This document shows, piece after piece, positions 1-5,215 of a stretch of 5,215 nt of DNA. The stretch lies in NCBI GenBank assembly GCA_002480935.1, contig DLDC01000154.1, positions 11,790-17,004 on the forward strand, given 5' to 3'. Origin of the DNA: Prevotella sp. UBA7782 (GTDB lineage: Bacteria > Bacteroidota > Bacteroidia > Bacteroidales > Bacteroidaceae). Under the pieces are notes generated by a model. That model ran no database searches and was not told the DNA's origin. It was given only the letters and a program-made list of their open reading frames with translations. Within the stretch, counting starts at the first letter, position 1; each line of letters begins with the position of its first letter. The translations under genes and the position numbers were made by a program.

Positions 1-40
1 ATTGTGTGGAAATATTATATCAAGAAGGTCACAACCTACG

Positions 41-54
41 ATAACCTATAACCT
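41..54. repeat. Tandem 7-base repeat at the end of the MATE frame
   Basis: ATAACCT occurs twice back to back (41-47 and 48-54), and a near copy, ACAACCT, lies at 31-37. The repeat covers the TAG that closes the extended MATE frame. It is too short to assign a function and may be chance or slippage. Confidence 0.35.
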
Positions 55-171
55 TGCACCCGTCATGCGGCGCAAAGTGAGCCTGAAGAAGTGGTGATAG
101 AGCACACCCGCCAGCGACAAACCAAAGGGAAAGGCAAACCAAACGCCCTCCAAGCCGCCGCCAAGCACTAT
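46..171 (-). pseudogene. Detached C-terminal end of the MATE gene (TM12), in frame beyond the TGA
   Basis: Directly after the TGA at 172-174 the same frame stays open for 41 codons, ending at a TAG (46-48). It encodes IVLGGGLEGVWFAFPFG, a further hydrophobic stretch (LSLAGVLYHHFF) and a basic end (RLTLRRMTGARL). This matches the expected last helix and cytoplasmic tail of a Bacteroidota MATE protein. With the TGA read as one residue, the whole protein would be 451 residues, the usual family length. A glycine commonly follows the phenylalanine here (from memory of the family), and GGA to TGA is one base change; TGG (Trp) or CGA (Arg) are also one step away. There is no start codon suited to independent translation, so this is a remnant or the true end of the gene if the TGA is a sequencing error. 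Confidence 0.85.
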
Positions 172-1401
172 TCAGAAGGTATAACTAAGGGGAATAGATA
201 CCACAAAATAGGCGATGAAAGCCACCAGCATGAGCGGCTTTACGTTTGACAACCCACGCAGCGCATTAGAGAAAATGCACTGAAGACCGTCGGCAACCTG
301 ATATACAATGAGCGGGGTGATGGCAGATGCCACCGTGGCAGCTACCTTTGCAGAGTCGGTAAATGCCCATCCTATCTCGTTGCGAAGCAATAACACGGGC
401 CCGGTGAGCAACACTGCCACGCACAAACAGATATGAAAACCGGCCCAGGCCGTGGGGGTTATCTTGCCATAGTCTTTCTGTCCGCAATAAAGACTGACGC
501 GTATGGACACCGCAGCGGCTATGGCATAATAGAATTGATAGAACAACTGGCTCACCGAAAGCATGATTTGATGACCTGCCAAAGCCTCGGCGCCTATCCA
601 TCCCACGATGATGGAACACAAAGACCATGCTCCCGACTCCATACTCATCTGCAATCCCAATGGCCATCCCATGCCATTGAGCTTTTGTTGCCACGCTCTC
701 GTAATCCTGCTATGCACAAAAGAGTGGGCGTAAGGACGGTATCTACGGGTGAAGAAGAACACGTAAGCCATGGCAAAAGCCATGATGATGCGCGACAACA
801 TAGTAGAGAGCCCGGCGCCAAGCAACCCTAGTTCGGGCATACCTCCGTGGCCGTAGATGAGCATATAGTTGCCTATGATGTTCAGAATGTTGCCGGCTAT
901 GAGTATCCACATGGGCTTCACGGTGTCAGTACTGCCGTCGGCCGTCTGCTTAAACACATTAAACCAGCACACAAAAGGCACTGAGATGAGGTTCACTATA
1001 TAGTAAGGACGCATGTAAGGAATGAGTTCTTGCGGCTGTCCGAGCTTATCCAGGAAGAAGTAAAGCACGGCATAGGCTGCCGAAAGCAGCAGCGCCACGA
1101 CGCTATTGGCCAGCAGTGCGTTGCGCACAGCGGCTCCAATGCCCTGCGCATCGCCCTTTCCAAAGAGGTTACCTACGATGGGGGTGAGGCCATAAGAGAA
1201 GCCCATGGCCAGCAGAATGCCCAAGTTGAAGAGCTGACTGACAAAAGCCGCGGCAGCAAGTTCGGGCGTTGAGTGATGCCCAATCATGATGGTGTCGGCA
1301 AAACTAAGCACGATTGTGCCCACCTGACCGATAATAATAGGAATGCCTAACTTGATAAGTGGCTTGTATTGGGCACTGTATAAAGAGAAATCTATATGCA
1401 T
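172..1401 (-). CDS. MATE family efflux transporter, C-terminally truncated by an in-frame TGA
   Basis: Inner-membrane antiporter of the MATE (NorM/DinF-like) family, which exports cationic drugs or metabolites in exchange for Na+ or H+; the substrate cannot be read from sequence. The protein has 409 residues and is strongly hydrophobic. The first MatE repeat spans about residues 17-215 and the second about 240-400. TM1 carries the family's conserved acidic residue (D36 in FADTIMIGHH), followed by the GNLFGKGD loop (78-84) and the NALRGLSNVKP segment (379-389) before TM11. The start ATG fits the family N-terminus and lies 26 bases after a TACCTTTG box. The frame stops just after TM11 (SIPLSYTF), whereas family members are usually about 450 residues with 12 helices. 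The missing TM12 is still encoded in the same frame beyond the TGA. Family assignment is certain; whether the shortened product works is unknown. It is transcribed separately from the upstream operon. Confidence 0.93.
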   Translation of the reverse strand: MHIDFSLYSAQYKPLIKLGIPIIIGQVGTIVLSFADTIMIGHHSTPELAAAAFVSQLFNLGILLAMGFSYGLTPIVGNLFGKGDAQGIGAAVRNALLANSVVALLLSAAYAVLYFFLDKLGQPQELIPYMRPYYIVNLISVPFVCWFNVFKQTADGSTDTVKPMWILIAGNILNIIGNYMLIYGHGGMPELGLLGAGLSTMLSRIIMAFAMAYVFFFTRRYRPYAHSFVHSRITRAWQQKLNGMGWPLGLQMSMESGAWSLCSIIVGWIGAEALAGHQIMLSVSQLFYQFYYAIAAAVSIRVSLYCGQKDYGKITPTAWAGFHICLCVAVLLTGPVLLLRNEIGWAFTDSAKVAATVASAITPLIVYQVADGLQCIFSNALRGLSNVKPLMLVAFIAYFVVSIPLSYTF

Positions 1402-1427
1402 AATGGTTGTCTAAGCAAAACGGTTTG

Positions 1428-1435
1428 CAAAGGTA
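1428..1435 (-). promoter_or_regulatory. Predicted Bacteroidota -7 promoter box for the MATE gene
   Basis: The minus strand reads TACCTTTG followed by CA, a full match to the TAnnTTTG -7 consensus of the Bacteroidota primary sigma factor. It lies 26 bases before the MATE ATG, giving an expected leader of roughly 20 bases. No convincing TTTG -33 element is seen at the usual 19-21 base spacing, so the call rests on the -7 box and its position. Confidence 0.6.
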
Positions 1436-1511
1436 CAACAATTAAATGGATTTTCAGCATACTTCTTTCTGTCAGATGATTTTATGCGCTAGCCAAGCCA
1501 ACAAAAGCCCT

Positions 1512-1551
1512 AAAAACAACTTGGGAGCACACCATGAGGGTCTGCTCCCAA
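1512..1551 (-). terminator. Rho-independent terminator after the EFR1-M6-barrel operon
   Basis: A perfect 9-bp inverted repeat (TTGGGAGCA at 1521-1529 and TGCTCCCAA at 1543-1551) can form a hairpin. Three further pairs (ACC 1531-1533 with GGT 1539-1541) are possible across one C-C mismatch. Reading on the minus strand, the stem is followed by GTTGTTTTTA, giving a T-tract at 1512-1516. It starts 12 bases beyond the stop codon of the barrel gene and lies upstream of the MATE promoter box, so it separates the two transcription units. On the plus strand there is no comparable T-tract after the stem, which favours minus-strand use. Confidence 0.8.
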
Positions 1552-1563
1552 TATTATGATGTT

Positions 1564-2337
1564 CTAAGGCATCAAATCCAACAAGCAAAGAATCCAGTTA
1601 AACAGATTGTTCACTGCCTGTTTTGACACGCGACGGGCTGGAAAATCCATCTTCAAACCCAACATAACGTTAGTTCGCATGTTGCTTAACTCGTGCTTAG
1701 CCGACATTCCGGCGACCGTACCATCAGTAAAATGCACATCCTGACGGTTATGCCCGCCCATCGCAAAGCTCCATCCGAAGTCGAAGGTAAGCGACAACGA
1801 GCTGATAAGACGCAGATCTACGCCCACCTGAGGAGCCACAACGGTGGCGAAAGGAGCCTTCAAGCTATAGTCCATCACCAGGTGACTGCCGGGCCAACCC
1901 TGCTCTGCCGTATAGAAGTCACGGCCATTATGCTCGCTCAGATTGAGGAAGTTGAACTCCATGCCGGCCCCTACATGCGGCTGTAATATCCATTTTCGGG
2001 GGAAGAAATAATACTTAATGCCTGCGCCAACGCCCAACATGTTATACTTTTTAAGGCCTATTCCCGATGCCAAATCGGTGAGAACGCCCATCTGCTCATA
2101 CTTTATGTCGCCCGTAAGCACCCATCTGCGCGTGAGATAATAGTCTGCTCCCACCTTGAAAGCGTTAGACTCGTCGTCATTAAAGTACAAGTCTTGCCCG
2201 TCGGGCGAGTTATCATCGGCCGTGCCTTGGCCTAAACCAAGGCGCAAGGCCCAGCGATAAGAGTTGTCTTCTTGCTGGGCTTGCGCCGTAAGAAATGTGA
2301 AAAGACTCAATAATGAGATGAGTAGTCTGAGTTTCAT
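1564..2337 (-). CDS. Outer membrane beta-barrel family protein with signal peptide
   Basis: A 257-residue predicted exported protein of unknown specific role. Residues 1-20 form a Sec signal peptide (basic MKLR, leucine-rich core, TAQA-QQ cleavage region). The mature part shows alternating polar/hydrophobic, aromatic-rich stretches typical of small outer-membrane barrels, at about 27-37 (RWALRLGLGQG), 59-68, 71-82, 100-112 (GVGAGIKYYFF), 116-132, 162-178, 179-194 and 220-232 (MLGLKMDF). That is about eight strands, as in OmpW/OmpX-size barrels or the Bacteroidota outer membrane beta-barrel domain families. After the expected last strand there is an unusual tail of about 25 residues (233-257) that is partly hydrophobic (NLFNWILCLLDLMP). 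The ATG lies four bases after the stop of the M6 protease gene, so it is the last gene of the operon and probably translated from the same message. The exact family name and function are not recognised; barrel assignment is by pattern. Confidence 0.8.
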   Translation of the reverse strand: MKLRLLISLLSLFTFLTAQAQQEDNSYRWALRLGLGQGTADDNSPDGQDLYFNDDESNAFKVGADYYLTRRWVLTGDIKYEQMGVLTDLASGIGLKKYNMLGVGAGIKYYFFPRKWILQPHVGAGMEFNFLNLSEHNGRDFYTAEQGWPGSHLVMDYSLKAPFATVVAPQVGVDLRLISSLSLTFDFGWSFAMGGHNRQDVHFTDGTVAGMSAKHELSNMRTNVMLGLKMDFPARRVSKQAVNNLFNWILCLLDLMP

Positions 2338-2341
2338 TGCC

Positions 2342-4117
2342 CTATTTGATGTATACCTTTTGTCTGTTCACGATGTAGATACCCTTGGGCAGAGACGCTG
2401 CCGAGGTGCCTGCCAGCCTGCCATCCAAAGTGTAATAGCGGCCGTCACCCTGCGTCTTGCCGGCATTATCGATGTGTTTGATGCCATCGGGCACAACGTT
2501 CTTCACGCCTAGATAGTCGAAAGAAACAACGCCGGTATCTTCTTTGATATTCAGAATGGGGCGCACCAGCTCGCTGCCATCCATCATTGTGAAGGCGTGA
2601 ATGCTGTCTGTTGCCGTCGAACCGGGATAGGTATCGCCTGCCATATCGGCATAATAGGCTTTCTCTGTTGTGTATTTGGTGGCTGCGCCTAGCGTTCCAT
2701 CGGCTGCGAGAACCACTATCTGTGGCTTGCCTTTCTCATCGTTAGGCCTGTCACCCGTGCTAACCACGTCGCGACTGTACTTCACCCGATAGGCAAGAAG
2801 GCCGTGTCCGGGCAGCTTCTGGTTCCATCCGGCCAGCTGAATGTTCTGCAATACAACATATTCGCGCCCTGAAGGGTCAGCATCATTCAGTATCTTATAA
2901 GCCTTTCCGTCTGCTTTATCGATGGTAGGCAGGTCTACATGCGTGGTATCGCTGAGCGTATCGATGTTCATCCAGCCGAATACCTCACGCTCCCAAGCGG
3001 TATACGCAGTTGGGCAACGGCCGCTGAAGACATACTCGCCGCCGTCCATGACGCTCCAATATTCCATGCCTTGATTGTCAGCATTCTCACCTGAAGAGCC
3101 AGAAGTGGCATAAAGGTCGGGCAAACCCATGGTGTGTGAGAACTCGTGAATGAAGAGTCCGATGCCATTGATGAACTTATTGGCTGCCGTATACCTGCCA
3201 TTGAGCTCATTGTTAACACCATAGCGCACCACCCTCTTGCCGTCATAAGTGCCATAACTGCCCGTCCCTGACTTGGGCCAGATGCACGATGTAGGATTGC
3301 CTGTTACACTTGCAGAGTGTCCGGCATATATAATGTAGACCAAATCTACATTGCCATCGTTGTTCAGGTCATACTTGGTGAAGTCTACAGAATCGTCAAC
3401 CAGCTTGCAAGCTTCAGGTATAAGCAGGTCCATACGGTCGTTGGTGCCGGCTCCATACACAGCAGAAGCCTTACTTAAGGTAACAGGTCCGACGACATCA
3501 AAGTGTGGTTTGAACTGTCCTTTGCTCATATCATTGAAGTAAGCCGTTACTCCTTTGTAGTTGCGACTCTCGTTAACGAAGCCACTCACCACGTCTTCAG
3601 GATGGTCTTCTGCATTGAGATACTGCTCAAAAGAGGCTTTCGGATTGCTCAGCGAGAACGTTGTGTCGGCAAAGTTCACCAATATGACGAGCGCATGAGG
3701 CTCCCCCTTATGAGGGAAAAGGGTTGTGTCGGTGCTCACGGGTGTACGTCTGAGCATCGAGGCACGCTGCCTGGCATCAGCTTTAGCATAAAACAAGTCT
3801 CTTTGCTGATTGGTTACGGCCAGCTGTTCGGCCTTGCTGCGATACAAAGGCTCATGTGCAAGCACTCCTGCTGAGGTCAAATCGCCATTGTCGCTCACCT
3901 TAGCCACGTAATAAGCACCGGGTGCCTGCACCAGCAACGTGCCGTCTAGCGTGGCATACCAATTGCAATGCTCGTCGCCATGAAGCACCACTGTGAGCAT
4001 ACTTCCGTCGGGTTGCCGCACCAGGAGCGGCTGTCCGTCGGCCTTAGCGCCCCAACTCATGAGGCTGAAAAGGCAGAATGAAATGAGTAAAACAATTTTA
4101 GGTGTAAGCTGTTTCAT
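2342..4117 (-). CDS. Secreted M6 family metalloprotease (immune inhibitor A-like)
   Basis: A 591-residue predicted exported zinc endopeptidase. Residues 1 to about 23-26 form a signal peptide (basic start, LLISFCLFSLM core). Residues about 27-125 resemble the pro-region common in Bacteroidota M6 proteases (VRQPDGSMLTVVLHGDEH, YATLDGTLL). The catalytic domain runs from about 138 (HALVILVNFAD) to about 385. The zinc site is HEFSHTMGLPD at 324-334: H324 and H328 bind zinc, E325 is catalytic, and D334 is the likely third ligand. A Met-turn-like WSVMDGG follows at 354-360. DLNNDGNVD at 250-258 resembles a calcium-binding loop. After a beta-rich region, the C-terminus YYTLDGRLAG...KGIYIVNRQKVYIK (561-591) looks like the short sorting-type tail common on Prevotella surface or secreted proteins, suggesting type IX export or attachment (inference). 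The ATG overlaps the stop of the upstream EFR1 gene as ATGA, consistent with translational coupling. Natural substrates are unknown; dietary, mucosal or host proteins are possible for the family. Confidence 0.93.
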   Translation of the reverse strand: MKQLTPKIVLLISFCLFSLMSWGAKADGQPLLVRQPDGSMLTVVLHGDEHCNWYATLDGTLLVQAPGAYYVAKVSDNGDLTSAGVLAHEPLYRSKAEQLAVTNQQRDLFYAKADARQRASMLRRTPVSTDTTLFPHKGEPHALVILVNFADTTFSLSNPKASFEQYLNAEDHPEDVVSGFVNESRNYKGVTAYFNDMSKGQFKPHFDVVGPVTLSKASAVYGAGTNDRMDLLIPEACKLVDDSVDFTKYDLNNDGNVDLVYIIYAGHSASVTGNPTSCIWPKSGTGSYGTYDGKRVVRYGVNNELNGRYTAANKFINGIGLFIHEFSHTMGLPDLYATSGSSGENADNQGMEYWSVMDGGEYVFSGRCPTAYTAWEREVFGWMNIDTLSDTTHVDLPTIDKADGKAYKILNDADPSGREYVVLQNIQLAGWNQKLPGHGLLAYRVKYSRDVVSTGDRPNDEKGKPQIVVLAADGTLGAATKYTTEKAYYADMAGDTYPGSTATDSIHAFTMMDGSELVRPILNIKEDTGVVSFDYLGVKNVVPDGIKHIDNAGKTQGDGRYYTLDGRLAGTSAASLPKGIYIVNRQKVYIK

Positions 4118-4899
4118 ATCTTATGTCCGTAAAAATATTGTCCTTTATGCTGCGTGCGACGGCCATAATCTATGGCATGAACGGGGCAGTGATGATAGCA
4201 GCTGAAGCATGTCAGGCACCTGCCGTTATGCTTCCATTGCGGCACCAGACCCTTGCCGCCCTCTATATCGGCCACGGGGCACACCTGGGCACAACGTCCG
4301 CAACGCACGCAACGGGCCTCATCCACCCTGAAAGGCTTGTCAGTGATGAGGTGATTGACAAAGAAAGCGCCCACAGGACCGCTGAAAAACGAAGGCAAAG
4401 GACCCACGGTGAGGTCGGTGATGTCCTCTTTGCGAGCCTCTATCTGAGCAGAAATCCACTTCACACGCTCTTGGGCAGCCTCTATCTTCTGCTTTTCGCG
4501 CCCGGAAGGGTCTACATCCATGAAGGGCAGACCCACGTAAGACTCTGGCATGATGACCGAGAAAGCACTGTGAAGACGGATGCCTTCCAGACTGAGTTGC
4601 TGCTTCAGACGGTCGATGGCGTGCGCCACTGTGTCGCCGGCTGTGCATACCGCATAGCAGAAATGGGCGCTACCGTCTATCTTTATGTTCATCCACTTAT
4701 CTATAAACTCAAGCACCAGTTTGGGCGGACGCCATCCGTGAACCGGAAAGACGAAGCCCAATCGCTCGCCGGGCTGTAGCTCAAACAACCTCGATGAGCC
4801 CAGCAGAGAGGGCATGGCTACCATTTTTTCGCCAGTACGGGCGGCTAATTGCTCGGCCACCCAACGGCTGTTGCCTGTGCAAGATAAGTAGAATATCAT
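4114..4899 (-). CDS. EFR1 family ferredoxin (flavodoxin-like domain fused to 2x[4Fe-4S] ferredoxin)
   Basis: A 261-residue cytoplasmic electron-transfer protein. The N-terminus MIFYLSCTGNSRWVAEQL has the flavodoxin phosphate-binding loop (S6-C-T-G-N-S11), so FMN binding is likely. The flavodoxin-like part runs to about residue 150, including the FVFPVHGWRPP loop (49-59). The C-terminal part carries two tetracysteine motifs: C197-C200-C203-C207 (CVRCGRCAQVCP) and C228-C231-C234-C238 (CLTCFSCYHHCP), each fit to bind one [4Fe-4S] cluster. Length and domain order match the EFR1 family. The natural redox partner is unknown. The start is fixed by the flavodoxin N-terminus: there is no in-frame ATG just upstream, and the promoter box ends four bases before this ATG. 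It is the first gene of the operon and overlaps the M6 protease start by four bases. Nothing in the protein links it directly to protease export. Confidence 0.93.
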   Translation of the reverse strand: MIFYLSCTGNSRWVAEQLAARTGEKMVAMPSLLGSSRLFELQPGERLGFVFPVHGWRPPKLVLEFIDKWMNIKIDGSAHFCYAVCTAGDTVAHAIDRLKQQLSLEGIRLHSAFSVIMPESYVGLPFMDVDPSGREKQKIEAAQERVKWISAQIEARKEDITDLTVGPLPSFFSGPVGAFFVNHLITDKPFRVDEARCVRCGRCAQVCPVADIEGGKGLVPQWKHNGRCLTCFSCYHHCPVHAIDYGRRTQHKGQYFYGHKI

Positions 4900-4903
4900 A
4901 CTG

Positions 4904-4911
4904 CAAAGGTA
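4904..4911 (-). promoter_or_regulatory. Predicted -7 promoter box of the EFR1-M6-barrel operon
   Basis: The minus strand reads TACCTTTG, then CAGT, then the EFR1 ATG. The box matches TAnnTTTG exactly and shares the ten-base string TACCTTTGCA with the MATE promoter. A possible -33 remnant, GTTG (4928-4931), lies 16 bases upstream, shorter than the usual spacing. Transcription would begin at or within a few bases of the start codon, implying a leaderless or nearly leaderless message. Confidence 0.65.
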
Positions 4912-5215
4912 TGACTTTTCGGCGAAACAACCATAACTTTCAGTGAATTTAGGCAGACCGACAGAAACAAAGGATATAGACTAGAATAACAAATGATGAA
5001 AACAGGTGTGGATGACATAACATATATATAATAATTATACCCGATGACAGGAACCATCACTGATGCTGATAACTGGCAAGACAAAACATCTTGAAGCCCC
5101 CAAATAACGGTATAAGAGCTTGTAAGCTAACAAAAAAGCCTTAAAACGAAGCTTAATTTCTTAATAAAAGCAAAAAGTTGAAACAATATATTGTGTATTT
5201 GGAATTATTACAATA
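4912..5215. other. AT-rich intergenic region without a recognisable gene
   Basis: No credible coding region, RNA gene or repeat array is seen here. It holds the upstream part of the operon promoter, an AT run near 5022-5040 (ATATATATAATAATTATA), a 6-bp inverted repeat (TAAGCT 5123-5128 with AGCTTA 5150-5155), and a perfect 12-bp palindrome ACAATATATTGT (5183-5194). The A/T-rich character rises toward the right end, which could be the control region of a gene beyond the window, but no clear TAnnTTTG box is visible on the plus strand. Confidence 0.6.

Noticed and set aside
172..174. Alternative genetic code with TGA read as glycine
   Set aside because: GGA to TGA is suggestive, but the EFR1 gene ends at TGA exactly where its family ends, and over 1,100 codons in the other three genes contain no internal TGA. 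A single mutation or sequencing error is simpler.
433..831. Plus-strand 132-codon frame inside the MATE gene
   Set aside because: Shadow of the MATE coding strand; it has no sensible protein features.
4123..4779. Plus-strand 218-codon open frame antisense to the EFR1 gene
   Set aside because: It lies wholly within a well-identified gene on the other strand, has no recognisable domain, and its length follows from the codon pattern of the opposite strand.
4896..5084. Minus-strand 62-codon frame ending with an ATGA overlap onto the EFR1 start
   Set aside because: The overlap looks like coupling, but the predicted promoter box lies inside this frame, the product is a low-complexity hydrophobic string from AT-rich DNA, and no family is recognised.
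5123..5155. Inverted repeat TAAGCT/AGCTTA as a terminator or riboswitch stem
   Set aside because: Only six pairs with a loop of about 21 bases, mostly A/T, and no T-tract or known motif follows.

Overview
The window looks like chromosomal DNA from a Bacteroidota member, most likely Prevotella or a close relative. Three things support this: TACCTTTG (-7 class TAnnTTTG) boxes upstream of two transcription units, no strong Shine-Dalgarno sequences, and an M6 protease carrying a Prevotella-style short C-terminal tail (GIYIVN...KVYIK). The genus is inferred from protein style, not from a database comparison. All four recognisable genes lie on the minus strand, so transcription runs from high to low coordinates.

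Right to left: a 304-base AT-rich gene-free stretch (4912-5215) precedes a TACCTTTG box (4904-4911) lying only four bases before the first start codon. A compact three-gene operon follows. It encodes an EFR1-type flavodoxin/ferredoxin fusion (4114-4899), a secreted M6-family zinc metalloprotease with HEFSH active site (2342-4117, ATGA overlap with the previous gene), and a signal-peptide-bearing outer-membrane beta-barrel-like protein (1564-2337, four-base gap). A hairpin plus T-tract (1512-1551) closes the unit. A second unit then starts at another TACCTTTG box (1428-1435) and encodes a MATE-family drug/sodium-type antiporter.

The MATE gene is the most notable item. Its frame ends at a TGA (172-174) after 409 residues, just after transmembrane helix 11. 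The same frame then continues for 41 sense codons with an unmistakable MATE C-terminus and TM12, up to a TAG at 46-48. One base change would restore a normal 451-residue protein. This is most simply a recent nonsense mutation or a sequencing error. The window gives no support for a changed genetic code.

The protease and barrel protein are both predicted to be exported, while the EFR1 protein is a cytoplasmic redox protein, so the operon joins genes with no obvious shared pathway. I see no CRISPR array, insertion sequence, RNA gene or phage-like element, and nothing that clearly forms a previously undescribed system.
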